A stretch of 64,000 nucleotides of DNA from Toxotes chatareus. Its lineage: Eukaryota; Chordata; Actinopteri; Toxotidae. Of this stretch, positions 25,083-38,700 are shown in pieces. The notes beneath the pieces were generated by a model. The model was not told the DNA's origin and ran no database searches. It worked only from the letters and a program-made list of their open reading frames with translations. Location of the stretch: contig CM028884.1 of NCBI GenBank assembly GCA_016801885.1, positions 12,353,711 to 12,417,710 on the forward strand. The letters run 5' to 3'. Position 1 is the stretch's first letter, and each line of letters opens with the position of its first letter. The position numbers were made by a program, and so were the translations under genes.

Positions 25083-25280
25083 CTTGAGTATTTTAAACAC
25101 GTTTATCAGCGAATAACGTGTAGGTAACGTGAAAACGTGGGTCAACACGGAAGCGGTCACACTGTAGAGCGGAAGTCGGTAGACGTAATCAGCGAGCACA
25201 GTTCCTGGTTTTTTCATTCTTTAGCTTTCAGTCGATCGTTGGTGTTTTTCCTTTACTCCGGCTACCCGGCTTCCATCCGG
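25083..25280. promoter_or_regulatory. shared divergent promoter of nip7 and cdc42se2
   Basis: The nip7 start codon (25082, minus) and a splice donor at 25279/25280 (CCG/GTAAGT, plus) for the first untranslated cdc42se2 exon are under 200 bases apart. Two ETS-like sites (ACGGAAGCG near 25147, GCGGAAGTC near 25169) are present and no TATA box is seen. This is typical of housekeeping bidirectional promoters. The transcription starts are inferred, not seen. Confidence 0.5.
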
Positions 25281-27222
25281 TAAGTTACCTCACTTGAAAA
25301 TACAATAACTCTCGGAAATAGGTTTACTGCGTTGCTGGTAAACAGCGAACGCAAACATTCGTTTGTTTTATATGTCGTTTTTGTTGAGCTTTCAGGTCAG
25401 ACTTTCGGAAACGGGCTCGGTTGGCCTGGTTAGCTAGCTGTCAGTGGAAAAAACACGGAGCTGCTGCCGTTAGCGCGCTAGTGAACGTTAGCGTGCGAGC
25501 TAACTCCGTTAGCAGCTGATAATTCTAACGCTGATTTGCTGCAGGCAACGACGCCGCTCTACTAAAGCTATTCAATTTAAATCAATTCTGACACGCCGGG
25601 GTGTCAGCGCTGGTGTGGGCCCAGTTGTGAATTGAGCTCGGGCTCGGACTCGCCGTGTGAAGAGAAAGTGTGTTTGCCGCAGCGGTGCGAAGTTACATAA
25701 CGTCCATTTGTTTGTAAATACCGATTACAGTCGTTTAATCCGAGATCAGAGTCAGAGTAGGTGATCCTTTTAGGGATTTCAACAGTCATTAAGATCAACA
25801 TGAAGCACCTCTGCTGTGATTCTCTGCCACCTGATAATATGATTCACCTGCACTGAGTGCACAGTGACAGTTCAATGTCAGCGATGTGTGCCTTCGGCTG
25901 CAGAGCCAGAGTTACAAATTAGGAAATCTACTATGTCAGCGAGCTCTTTGCGTTTGGCAGATCATTTGATCCTCCTGTCACCTCCTGTCTGATAGCCAGA
26001 ATGGCTGGGGGAAAAAAAGCCTGATCCTGGTTTTTGTCTGATTCTGCCATTCCCAGAGATGACTCGTATCGTATCACGCTCATGTTTAATTTATACTCCG
26101 AAAGTTTGAAATTAGTCTAATAAATGTAACTGCAGCGCCTACAGTCTCCTGTTGTACGCACTGTTTATTTGTGTCCTCCTAGTGGGACACAGCGTACTAA
26201 CATGCACATCTTTAATATAAAAAGTGGCATTACAGTCCGCCTACAGTATAGGGTATGTGGCAGTCATGTAGTAGCAGTACAGGCGATTTCAGTCATTTTG
26301 TCAGATGATGCTCCAGACTTTCTCTTCCTGTTCTGTTGATGGAAAAAAAGTATCTAGAATATTTCAGCTCCATGGTGATATAAATCAAATTGGATAACTC
26401 ATCAAGCCTACGGTGCTAACAACAGCATATTGAAAAGTGAAATGCTGGCTGGTTATAATCAAATACTCCGTTTTTTTTTTTACGTGGGAAAGTTACCCAC
26501 AAAAGAAAAAGTGAAATATAATAATCACATGGACTCCCTGTCTGTGATATTAGGTGACTTCTCAGGATCCCACACTGAAACACACACACTGACCCAGTTT
26601 CTCTATTTTGAGATTTCACTTCAAGACCTGTAAGTTTCAGTTTATTTACATTATATGTAAATGCAGCAGATGGGTGTAACTGCAGTTAGTTTGGAAACAA
26701 GTCGTCTGACTTTTAAGCCAGTCTGAAAAAACTGAGTGAAATCAGTCATAAAATGATACATTAACACTGAGTGAGATAATACAAAAATGTAACGCTACAA
26801 ACATTGTAAAATGATAGTAGTAGGAGAACTGTATGTACACCATTGTCCCTTTCTCTTGAGACGCATGTTTGACCTCATTGGCTATGGAACCAGTGTTGCC
26901 CATAAGTTACAAATCCAAACAAAACAAAAATGTAGATATAGTGGATACGCATGACCATAATGGCTGATTTTTAATAAAATATGCCAACATTTAATCAGGT
27001 CTTTTTCCCCTACAATTTCCATGTGTGGACAGGAGTGTGCTGCCCTGTGTTGGGAAAACAGATCTTGTGCCAACGGTTCCCCCCAGAGAAACCAGTGGCG
27101 TGCATATGTCATCAGTTTCCTGCGTGTGCTTGTGGGTCTGGTAACACAGAACAGGAAGACAGACGCGCAGAGACGTCTGAACTAAGAGAGGAAACTGCTG
27201 CGGCTTCTTCATCAGCCTCAGA

Positions 27223-28194
27223 ATGACTGAGTTCTGGGTTTGTTTCAGCTGCTGCATTGCAGAGCAGCCACAACCTGTGAGTATGAAATTAGCTTGGAAG
27301 ACAAACTGGTTTACTCAGTTTTTTTTCTCAGTTTTTTTTTTTTTTCCTTAAATGCATCTGCCTTGTTAAAAGTGGAAATTGGTATGACTGAGCTCAGCAG
27401 GACCAAACATCTTCCATTTTACTCAAGCTGTGGTAATGGTGAATATACTTTATATTTACTTTAAATGTTGTTCTTGGACAGTTTCTTTTTTTAAAGGATG
27501 TATTATATATTTGTCATATCTGAGAAAATATATATAATACACCCTCTTGTGATTGTAGATTAAATACAAAAGTGGCAGGTCCTCCAGGTAACTACATCCC
27601 AATGTCTGGTCCAGTAAGGTTCATAACTGTGACAGTGAACAACCAGTGGTTGTACCACATTGTCACATTGTAGTTAGCCAGTCTGACCGCTAACAGACAA
27701 TTGAAATCACAAACATCGACCTCTGCCTTAGTTTGCGCTCCACAGCACAGGTCTGCTGCTTGTGAAACACAGTTTCAGAAAGTAAACAGGAGAAAAATGA
27801 CTAGGTTCTGTTTCAGCTTATTTTTAGTTCTTCTCCACTGACACTGATTAGTAATATCTCCTTAAATATATTTAGGCTAAAAAAAACAAAAACGTTAGTG
27901 TCTAATGGTACTCTTTTTCAGAAACGGCGGCGACGGATCGATCGCTCCATGATCGGAGAGCCAACAAACTTTGTTCACACCACACACGTAGGCTCGGGGG
28001 ACATGGGTCTGGGATTGGCATCAGTAGGTTTTTGGTCCTCTCTTCAGAATATGTCACCAGCAGATTGCAGCTGTGACTAGTTCTCAGTTAACTAACATTT
28101 CAACCTTGATGTTTTGTAGGTGGATCTTGTTCAGGCCCAGATGAAATCTAAAGGGGGCTACGCGCATGGAGGGTCTGAAGGTTCTCAGTTATAA
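27223..28194 (+). CDS. cdc42se2: CDC42 small effector protein 2-like
   Basis: Small CRIB-domain protein that binds GTP-bound CDC42 at the plasma membrane and influences actin organisation. Coding exons: 27223-27276, 27922-28023, 28120-28194; 76 residues. The N-terminus [18 protein letters not shown] carries the adjacent cysteines that are palmitoylated in this family. A basic run KRRRRIDRS precedes the CRIB core [18 protein letters not shown]. The C-terminus, with MKSKGGY, matches CDC42SE2 better than CDC42SE1. An untranslated first exon probably ends at 25279, giving a 1.9 kb first intron with nothing else recognised in it. The human gene is 84 residues; the difference lies in the C-terminal tail. 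Confidence 0.88.
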
Positions 28195-31100
28195 CAAGGT
28201 GAGAGACATTGTTTCATCCCTTTGTGGAACTGATATTCAGCCACAGAATTTTCACTACCTCATACAGGCTGCACTCAGGCATGTTTTATGCAAATCGCTA
28301 TTTGTGACTTGTAAAAGGTCAACTTTGTTTTTTCTACTTTCAAAGGGATTCAGTTACTTATAGATTTTACATGTAAAAACTGGGTTTAAATATGCAAAAC
28401 AAAACAAAAAAAATCTCTTGCAATATTTAACAGAGCTGTGCAGTGTTCTTGATAAACACTGATAAGCAATCACCACCAGTATGAAAGAATAAAACGAGCA
28501 ATTTTCCTGTTTCCCACTCTGTAATGTAGGTCACTCGAGGTTTTTTAATAAGGAATCACGACCTACATAAATATAATGTAGGCTTTGTGAAGTTCTTGCC
28601 TTTGGCCTCTGGTTTCAACTCTTCACTGGTGAGACAGAACATAAATATGGAAATTTATAGACTCTCCAGTTAGTAACTTGACTCCACCCATGATGTGTCA
28701 TAGCAAATAATGGCGAATCATGCTGAAACACAACTGCAAGCTTGATTTGTGTGGCTTTGAAAAGAAGCTGGTGAAATACCACACAGCACACATTTGTACT
28801 GTGATGTATATAGTCATGGTTTCTTGGGGGAATTCATCCCTGCATGAAAGAATGTATGTCCTCTTTCCTCTTGATTAGCTTTGCTGTGCTGATAATTACT
28901 TCCATTTTCCTTGTGACAGTGACTCAGCTGTCAGTAAAATGAGTCTTATTTTTTTTTTCCTTTGAAAGTTTTGTTTTTTGTTTTTTTTCAGCAGTGGCTT
29001 GGTTTGGGCAGTGTTATAACTTTGCACTGACCTCAGGCAACTGGTTAACAGTTAATGTTGCACTGAGTATTTATTTCTAACCTCCCGCTGGCTGTTTTCG
29101 TGGTTACTTTCACCTTTTCATTTCATATCCTGTTACTGTACGTGTGCCTGAAACAGATTGAGACCAGCAATATCAAATGTGTTTTGGTGCCAACTAAGGA
29201 AACCAGTTTGTGACTAAATCTGTGGGGTAAACCACAAAAATGACAAATCAATTCTTCACCAAATTTAAACCACTCAGGTTGAGATTTGACGGTGAAGTTG
29301 TGTGTGATTTCCACCCCCACCACCCCCCCATCATCAGCAGCACTTTTAATCTTAACATTTGTTCCCCTTCCCCCACAGCCCTTCACAGTCTTGTGGAAAC
29401 TACTGTCGTTGATATGAGGAAGCGTTTTCAAAAAGCAGTTCTGTCTGTAATGGACACAGGACCAAAAGATGAAACTACTGCTTTTCCATAATGTTGTATA
29501 TATTTTTATTTTCCATTCTTTTTTTTCTTTTTTTTTTTTTAAATGAAAGCACTGCTATCCATTTGCTGCCATACTGTTGCACTGTAAAGAGTAACTGTTA
29601 AGAGTAGATAAGAGGGTTTAGAGAGCTCATAAGTCTCAGTCAGATGTATGCTTGTGTGTATGCATGAGGAAAATATTTTCAAAAATATTTGCTGTAGTAG
29701 CCCATTTGGATGCCTGTATTTATTATCTGATTTGTAAACGGACCTCATGGTGGCTGGGCCACGCTGGAGATGTGGAACATTCAGATTCCTTCTTTACTCT
29801 CAGAGGTTTATCAAAGGACAGGTAGCAGGTAGCAAGGCAAAAAGTGACAAGTTCATTGTTTTACTCTGAAAAATACTCACGGTTCTCTGAGTTGCTTTCA
29901 GGGTTGAAGATTGCTGTTTTGTAATAAACTTGAAATGAGTAGAGTACACTGGACCATACATTGTACACTCACACTTGCTTAGAAATTTCGCATTGATTTC
30001 AACTGTTTGTTTTTTTTTAAATATATATATTCATTTAGATTGAACCATATAGAATTTTAATAAACTATGGACTTCCTAATCTGCCTTCTGAAGCCATGTT
30101 CATTATTTGTTTTACTAGTGTAATTTGTAGCTTCATATTTTTATATGCATTTTTTTTTTCTTTTCAGAGCTTGTAGATAAAGAGATAAACTTGGGAAGTA
30201 ACCAAATTACCACTGCAAACACTGTCACAAATGTGGGTCAGGTTTTGATACAGTCATTTACCTACTATATGTCCATCATATCCCACCTGGTTAACTGTAA
30301 CTGCTGTTCCTTTTGGCCTGGACAGTTAGTGTTACATAACGTGTCTGGTCATGACTTCTTGGACGAAAATCATTTTTCACTTCTTGTTTGTTCTTGTTCC
30401 TCTGCTGGTCTGAATAGTTGCACGTTTTTTTTTTTTTTTGACAACTCAAATGCTGGTTAGCTTTAAGTTGACAGAAGCTCTTAAATGGCATTTATTTGAA
30501 TCTGGCCCACCTCTGCGGTAGTGTTTGTGATTCCATTGCTTCAGTATTAAAAGATGTTTTCATGTGATGTCAACATTTTGTCAAAAAACATTTGTCATGA
30601 AACATATTGATAAAAAAAATCCATCTGACTCACTATGAACATTCAGTTAAGTTATTCCCAGTTTTTCTATTTGTGCAAATGTTTACCCACCTTTTTTAAG
30701 CAGATAGAATTTTTTTTTTTTAATACACGTTTCTTCTGTTTGGGGATAAAGAAATGCAGCTCTTAATTCCAGATTCCTTTGGTTATCAAATGCACCATTA
30801 CCACTGGTACATCTGTCGTTTCCTAGTATTATCATATGTTGTCCAAATTTCTGAACCAGGCTCCATTGAAAATATCATTAAATCAGAAAGGTCTAAAGTG
30901 TCAAGCAAACCAGCGGACCTCGATCAATACATGTGATTGTCTGTCCTCCACGTGCATCCTATGATTGTATTATGAAGTCGAACAAAAGTCTGTGTAGATT
31001 GGTGTTAAATTAGTGCTATTGTAAACTATTCGTGATACGAGAATGAAGTCTTTGGTGTTGGTACCCGACAACGTAAAATATCAGATAATAAAAAAAAAAA

Positions 31101-33286
31101 AAGACACCTCATTTATTTAGTCACATTTGTATCATTCATAGCCTTAAAATTGCTGGTAACCACTTTCCCAATGTTCACTGACAGATTTAATAATGTGGTT
31201 CATCAGGCTAACACACTCTCACAGAGATCTAATGTTTTTGTTTAAATGTTTCTGTAGTAATTCCTGTGTAGAAAGAGATCCACACGTGTGTAGACTAGTT
31301 TGTGTTTTGTTTTTTCCAGCTCCAGGTTAAATGCTGTAGTATTATATGTGCAGACATACTGGGATTGCAGTATATTATGTGACCAGCAGGCTGTGTTGGT
31401 GGACTGGTTGAATGTGACTTTAAAAACTTTGTTTCCTTTTGGGATTCCTGTCACAGGACTTCTTTAGACTTTTATTATGATAATACTGTAAATACGTAAC
31501 ATAAAAGTAATAGCTCCATGGTTTATATGTATTCAGGGTAATACATATTCTTTCCTGTATAACATTACAGGGAAGGTAAGGTTGCAGCAGTGTTTTTTTT
31601 TTCCTGAGGATCTGCCTGATAATGTAGTTCCCACTTTGAGGGACATTCATCTGTCTGCATTTTTCAGAATAAACACAGAGAAATAAATGTTATCTGTTAA
31701 CGTTTCAACGACTGTGTGCTCCGTGTTTTCCACTTCAGGCCAAAACCCCACATGTATGGGGTGAGAGAGATGGCTGAGCTCATTCTGGAGAAAAGCACAA
31801 GTCATTTTAACTCTAAAAATACAAAAGGACTCTTGCAAATAAGTCTCTTTTTTAAGTAAAGGTACTAATACAGCAATGTAAATATACTCCACTACTAATG
31901 AAAGTACTGTATTCAAAGTCCTACATAGGCTATAGTTGTTCTTTAAGTGTTAAAAGTGAAAGTAACCATTCTGCTCTTTGTGTGTATATATATATATATA
32001 TATATAAACGATAATGACATTATTAGATGACTAATACTGTTTCACGGGTATCAGTGTGTACGTTTACTGTTGTAGCTGGTTGAGTCAGAGCATGTTTTAT
32101 CTCAATCTGAGCAGTCATGAGGTGATTAATGGGAGAACAAAGAGAAAAAAAAAACGCCGGCATAATTAAAGGCTTGCATTACATTCAGGTGAGCCAGTAT
32201 TTCTGGAACAGCGCTGTGACACTTCAAAGCAACAGAGGCCCTGCACCTGTGCTTCTGCTTTGACAAGTCAAAAATGTATGTCTATAAAAACAACATGTAA
32301 AGTACAGGCACAAATCACAGGCAGGACTGTGAGTTAAATGTACTTGTAGCTGTATTTATTTGGTACTTCACATGCATTTCTTTTTACAGCTACAGGATAA
32401 GTCAGACACATATTTAATTCTGGTAAAGCCCTACTGAGAAATGGTATTTTATCCAGATACTTTTTTGCAGCAATATTTGTAAAAATAACATGTCAAGCAC
32501 ACACAGCAAATATATATTTATATGTAGAGAGAGAAGGTAATGTCCTTTAATAATTTTTACATTTTGTTAATGCAGGATTATTAAAAAAAAAAAATACAAA
32601 ACTAGAAACATGTACAATATCACACAAAGCAAACTACCATCAGCTGCCTCAAAAAATTAAAAGTACCAGGAGTACAATGGAGAAAGTCTTTAAAACTGAA
32701 AAAAAAAAAAAAAACAAGGATACAAAGATAAAGGAATTACACACATACTTTATATATGGACAAAAATACATTGCAATTTAAGTCAGCTTAGAGCTCCACT
32801 CATCAACACAAACCTACAAACTGTCAGAGCCACATGTCCCGCCTCCGTATTGTGCACTTTATTTTACTGTGTTGGCTCCAGTAAAACTAAAATAATATAT
32901 ATAATAGTCGGGCAATAACTGATCCTGCACTGAAGCGAAATGATATCTGTTTACTCTGTTAGCTGTGGTGTGAGCTTGGTGTCAGTTCAGTGAGTTTGAG
33001 GCACTGAACCACAGTGAACCCAAATGATGATGACAGAGGTAAAGCTTGGCTTGGAACAGGATCTTCATCTCAGCATACTCAGCAGCAAAATAGCAGAGGG
33101 TGACTGACCGACTGACTGACAGAGCAATATATCTGTCCACTCGCCCTCTCTTGTTTCTCTTTTTCAGTGGTCAGCTCAGCAGAGAGACAGCAGGAGGAAA
33201 ACAGCTGAGGGTTAGCAAGGAAGCACAACCTTAGATCAAATATGCGATGAACACAAATGGTAGGAGGACGAGCCAGTGGTGCACAG
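28195..33286. other. cdc42se2 3' UTR and intergenic stretch
   Basis: No coding exon supported. It contains AT-rich sequence with several AATAAA signals (for example near 29925 and 30060) that could end the cdc42se2 transcript, a (TA)n repeat at 31984-32006, and several poly(A)/poly(T) tracts. Short open frames here have no family resemblance or splice support. Confidence 0.5.
31984..32006. repeat. (TA)n microsatellite
   Basis: About 11 TA units in intergenic sequence. Confidence 0.9.
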
Positions 33287-36200
33287 CTATGGCAACAGTG
33301 TTTGCTGATGTGTGGACCAATCAGAGAGTTCCTTGATGTAGTTTTGACCAAAGAGATCACTGTAGTTTTCTGGGTGCAGAGAGTATGGGTTATCATCACC
33401 AGCACCTGTAGAGCAGAAAGCAACATTTACACACACGTATAAAAGACGGAAACAGGTTCACAACTGCAGCATGGGATTATTCACACACATAAACATTTGT
33501 CCTACATGTCTAATCTGTCTTTTGCAGTTTGGTTTGCCATCAAAGACACAATGATTGAATAATTACCATTCCACGCGTGCTTTTCATTTGATTATGACAG
33601 TAAATGCACATCTAAAACGGAAACAGGTCCGACAACGTGTTGTATTTCACTTCATTTGTTTTTATTTAGGTATTTTAAATCTCCCATATTTGCAATTTTT
33701 AAAATTTAACTAAAAGAAAAGCCTGAGATATCACACTGACATAAGTATTCAGACCCTTTGCTGTGACACTTGAAATTAAGCTCAGGTGCCTCTCATTTCT
33801 CTTCATCATCTTTGAAATGTTTCGACACCTTGATTAGAGTCCACCTGTAGTAAATTCAATTGTTTGGATAGCATTTGGAAAGGCACACAGCTGTCAATAT
33901 AAGACCTCACTGCTGACAGAGTATATCAGAGTGAATACCGAGCCATGAGGTCGAGGGAACTGCCTGCAGAGCTTAGAGACAGGATTGTGTCAGAGTTGTT
34001 GTGACAGAAGGAGGCTACATAAAAATTCTGCTGCATTGAAGGTTCCCAAGAGAACAGTGGCCTCCATTATTCTTAAATGCAAGAAGTTTGGAACAACTGG
34101 GACTCTTCCTGGAGCTGGCTGCCCAGCCAAACTGAGCAATCAGAGGGAGAAGGGCCTTGGTAAGAGAGGTGACAGAGAACCCGATGGTCACTCTGGCCGA
34201 GCTCCAGAGATCCTGTGTGAAGGAAGGAGAAACTTCCAGAAGGACAACCATCACTGCAGCACTCCACCCATCTGGGTTTCTTATGGCAGAGTGGCCAGAC
34301 GGGCGCCTCTCCTCAGTGAAAGGCACAAGAGTTTGCAAAAAAAAAAAGCACTTAAGGGACTTAAGGGACTGTGAGAAACAAGATTCTCTGGTCTGATTAA
34401 ACAAAGATTGAACTGTTTGGTCTTGATTCTAAGCATCATGGAGGAAACTAGACATTGCTCATCCTCTGCCCAATACCATCCCAGGTCAGGGCTGGGGGGA
34501 AAGCTGACTCATGGAAAAATGAACTTTAAAAAAATTAGCATAAGGCTGCAACATTACAAAATGTGAAAAGAAATGAAGGGGTCTGAGTACTATCTCAATG
34601 CACAGTATATGTATAGTGCCTTACAGTGCCAGTGATCCCACAGCGTATGTGTCCTCCACCTTCTCTGCTCCCCAGTTTGGTTCCAGAGGTCAGTGTTGCT
34701 TAAGTGGTCCATCAGCTAGGGCAGACAAAAACAGGATAAACCACACGACATTCGGCGAGACAAATAAAACTGACTGCATTTAGTTGTTTAATCAGTAGTC
34801 AGTAAGGTCAGTAAGGTGAAGGTCTGATACCTTAAACACAGCCTCATTCTGTTCCTGTTCCTCTGGTTTGGCCTCCCACATCCCTGCACAACAACAACAA
34901 CATTGACAACAAGCTAGAAGGGCAATGTCTTCCACAACAGCAACACTGTGAATCAACATCCACAATGAGAAACCTCTCACCATATGTCTGAGTGCTGCTA
35001 AATACGTCCTCTGCAGGGATCTCCACCTTCTGTGGCATGTCTGAAATAGGTCTTGTTGTTGTGGGTTGCCAAGTGTGCATGGTGTATGTATCATCACCTA
35101 AACTCGCCTGTCTTTCTCTGGGCCTGCTGAACCGCAGCCCTGGTGGGGGGGCAGGGAGACAGGACAGGACAGCACTGTCACTGCAAGAGGTCTCTGAGAG
35201 TATTGTACATTAAAACATTTAATTTTGAAGGGATACATACATTTTATGTGCATGTCCTACCTCTCCTGCGTCTGTGCATCTGCGTGCTGGGCAGCATCCT
35301 GTAGACTCTGTAGGCATTGCTGCCTCTCTTCCTGCTGTGCTCCCGCAGCTCGCAGATGTCAGGCAGAGAATTCAAGGCACAGCGAAAATTCGCTTTCCAT
35401 GTCTTGGGATCTGGCTTGTCTTTACCTGGACGGTACCGTCCTGAAGCGAACATGCATTGAGACAAATATATATATAAATATATAATATATATAATATATA
35501 AAAAACTAAATTTTCAATTTTCAAACTTGCATGAACAGTTAATTCAGGAATTCATGAATGTTATCAGTAAATAGAAGCATCTATCTTATCTGTTTTTGTT
35601 TTGTTATCCCCTTTTTTGTCAAGTCACCACAGGACTAATGAGACTTGTCTAATTTTATATTTCACATATAATAATTATTCATTAGTGCATGATTCAGGTT
35701 TACTGAGTTATCTGGATAACTTGGCTGATACATCTGCAGAACAGGCCTGTTTACATGAGTCCATGTTCCGGTTTTGCTGAGGTTCTGTGTTTTCCGTGTT
35801 TTTCCAGATAACTTAGAAAACATGCTTCTGTGAACAGCCCCCAGTTCTAAATACATAGATCTCAGTCATCCTCAGCACAAAATATAAACTGATTTTGTTG
35901 TATAAATAATCAGCATCCAACAGCACATTTCTGGAGAGTAATTCACAGAGGTGGAGAAATCAGCAAAGTAGTTTTCTTTTGAAGAATGAATGCTCGTTTG
36001 AATTCTTTTGAAAGCCTGATAATCGACTACTACAATTACATAATAAAGAAAAAATCCTTTGTAGGCTAGGGTAGGGGTTTGTAATTGTAAACATTAAGAA
36101 TTATTAGATACTTGCATATTATCTTAAATTAATTAAACAGTGTGTGATAAAGAATTTATGACCTGTTTGTACTCCTGAACAGCAGGTTTAAAGCAATTTA

Positions 36201-38700
36201 AGCATGAGTTCTAAACTACTAATGGCAAATGATTAAATGTAACTACAAAGACGTTATGCAGTGTGAAGCATTCATCAATTGTTTACATACCAGTTGCGAA
36301 TGCTTCACAAGAAAGAGTTATATGTTAACGAAAACAATTAACAAACACTTAAAAATGTCCTTATGTCTGTATATGACTACACTATTGGGTGTTACAGCAT
36401 GTTAGAAATCATTTATGAATTGTTTGGTGTTTATAAGCTAAGCATTATGTATAAAATATATAATGAGACCAGAACTATATCGGCATCACTGATGTCAGGA
36501 TTTATACAATTTTTATCTTCAGATACCACTGCAACAACTTTGACTGTGCTGCTACCTTCAAAAAAAAAAAAAAGCAGACCATTTATCATTAACTGTACAG
36601 CCAAATGACTTCACCCACTGGGCAGAGTCCTTTCTCATATTTAGCACCATAGTGGGATTTGGACCTGAGCCAGTCCTCTGAGCATGATCGCCAGTCTCAG
36701 AGAAAAAAAGTCACTGGAGCTTAAAAGGATCCACTATGGATCATTTACGGCACACAAGGGCCAACAAGAAAAAAAAGGAGCACAGGTAGCAGCAGCTATA
36801 GCAGACACACACTGCAACTTCCCACTGTCATTAATGACTTGACTCTTGACTTTTGTTTCAAAGACCTTATAAATTTGTGACAACTTCACTTTTGAATAAC
36901 TACATTAGTGACTGTTACATGTTCTGGGAATTGTAATAATAATAATAAGCATCATTATTATTATTTTTTGAATCAGATAAATTTTGCTCTGTCCTGTTGA
37001 ACTTTGACAGAAATATGATCAGCCTGCACATTCACAGATATTCAACTCGAGCTTTCCCATGTGATGTGATGCCGCTACAGTTTCAAACCATGACTTTCCC
37101 AAGACAGAAGTGCATGAGGGGTTTCACACGTGTGTGCGCATGCGTGCAGGTATGTGTGTGTGTGTATACATATGGTATCTATACACAAGTTGTTATATAA
37201 TAACAAAGTTGTAATAATATATAATATAATATAATATAATATAATATTTCTGTTCTATTATAGTATATTATTATGGAAATTGGAATTGTGTATGTTCTCT
37301 CTTTCTTCTTAACACAAAGTAATACATAAATATGCAAAATCCAAAGAAAGTACTCATTATCTGATTACAATAAGCAGGTAATCAACCTGACACATATTAC
37401 TTTTCTAAAATGTCTTGTTACCATGAGAAGATGCCAGATAAATGAAGTGAAAGGATTACTGTAGATTATTTGTACTTGATTATTTATTTAGTTTTACAGG
37501 TCTTGTGAACATATAAAATGTGTAAAATGTAAATACATATCTGGGTAGCAACTGGTTAGGAAATTTTGTAAACACACTGGTGTTATCTGTAGTTGCTGTG
37601 CCATTCTCATCACTTAGCTGGAAACTAGGATGATGCCAGGAATGTGGTAAATCTAGAAAGACATGGGCTCAACAGTACAACGATGCCTGCTCTTCACTGG
37701 AAACATCTCTGCCAAGGAGGAAGCAGGTGTGCAGGCAAGTCACATCAGGATGGGTGAGCAATTTCCAAAATATACATTTTAACTTTAGATGACATTTGGA
37801 AACTATTTATCCTCCAAAAAGTATGTAAATTCAAGTAATGATATGCTATACTGAGTATTATTCTTGTGACCTAAGACGAAGACCTAAGATGGATTTTTGC
37901 TTTAGTGAAGTCATCTAGTAAAACCATTTTTTTTTTTTTTTTTGTAAAATCTGAAGTTTCTGTTTTACATATGTGAATGCTTTACAGTGGAACACAGTTA
38001 AATACACGGAACACTGATTAATAAATTTGGGACACTGTGCTATATTTTGACATGATAAAAATACTCTCATTTGTATCTTGATGTTGATTTTAAGTAAATT
38101 GCCCAGCTGTGGTGCTGAGGCTCTGACCCCAGCAGTGCATTCTGTTAGTTGTTTGTAATAAGGGATCTGTGGATTTATTCATACATTCAAAGCATCAAAG
38201 CATCAAATCACCTGCATGCAAGCTGTCAGGCAAAGTACCTTGGTCTGATAGGATAAGAGTAGTCAATATAAAAGATAGATAAGAAAAAAGTCTGGGAAAA
38301 CACAAGTGTATTTAATGGGGGGCTCCTACCAGTGTGCATGGCCCAACTCCTGAAGAGTGTAGCATCTCGGTCAATACTCCAGCCATGACGAGCGGCATGT
38401 GTCCATGGGATTTGGAAGATTCGTGCCGACTATCGAAAAAAGTACAATAAGGAAGCATTAGACATGTTACATTCTTGTGTGTATTTTCTGATTCATGCTT
38501 TATAACAAAATTGTTTGCATCCAGATGTATTATGCATGAGCATCTTGAAGTGTGTGTGTGTGTGTGTGTATGTGTGTGTGTGGGGATGAGTGTGAGACAG
38601 AGAGGTCTACCTGGTCCAGCCAGCTGACCCCTGGATACCTCCCAGACTGAATCTGCTCCTCCAGCCATGGCCTCAGCCTCAGCCGGCCTGGTTGCTGCAT
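33287..38700 (-). CDS. irf11-like: interferon regulatory factor, IRF1/IRF2/IRF11 group
   Basis: Transcription factor that binds interferon-stimulated response elements. Minus-strand exons: 38700-38611, 38429-38330, 35440-35261, 35139-34981, 34883-34831, 34715-34625, 33405-33287; 263 residues. The first three exons form the tryptophan-repeat DNA-binding domain: [43 protein letters not shown], and [19 protein letters not shown] followed by NAYRVYRML. The [11 protein letters not shown] block is characteristic of the IRF1/2 branch. The short, poorly conserved C-terminal part has no IRF-association domain I can recognise. The divergent N-terminus and short length suit the teleost-specific IRF11, but IRF1 paralogy is not excluded. 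The intron 34980-34884 is only 97 bases. The last two exons are the least certain. A Tc1 remnant sits in the final intron. Confidence 0.82.
33742..34592 (+). mobile_element. Tc1/mariner-like transposon remnant
   Basis: Imperfect inverted ends (AGTATTCAGACCCTTT at the left; the complement of AAGGGGTCTGAGTACT at the right) flanked by TA, the Tc1 target. Inside, frames read a decayed Tc1 transposase N-terminal half (a helix-turn-helix with [20 protein letters not shown], and the phrase RRTT near 34240). Frameshifts, stops and a missing catalytic C-terminal half make it inactive. It lies in the last irf intron, opposite to that gene's direction. Confidence 0.8.
35441..38329. other. long irf intron 2 and its simple repeats
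   Basis: A 2.9 kb intron between DNA-binding-domain exons 2 and 3 of the irf gene. It holds AT-rich simple sequence (35463-35502, and ATAAT repeats at 37212-37247) and no coding signal I can support. Confidence 0.6.
38550..38582. repeat. (TG)n microsatellite
   Basis: About 15 TG units with one interruption, in irf intron 1 close to the donor of the first coding exon. Confidence 0.9.

Noticed and set aside
25083..25217. 45-residue N-terminal extension of nip7 from the ATG at 25217
   Set aside because: Open in frame, but the family begins at MRPL and the region looks like promoter and leader.
34625..34715. Alternative irf donor AAG/GTGGAG within exon 6
   Set aside because: It leaves phase 2, which reads a stop in the last exon; the CACT/GTAAGG donor gives the phase needed.
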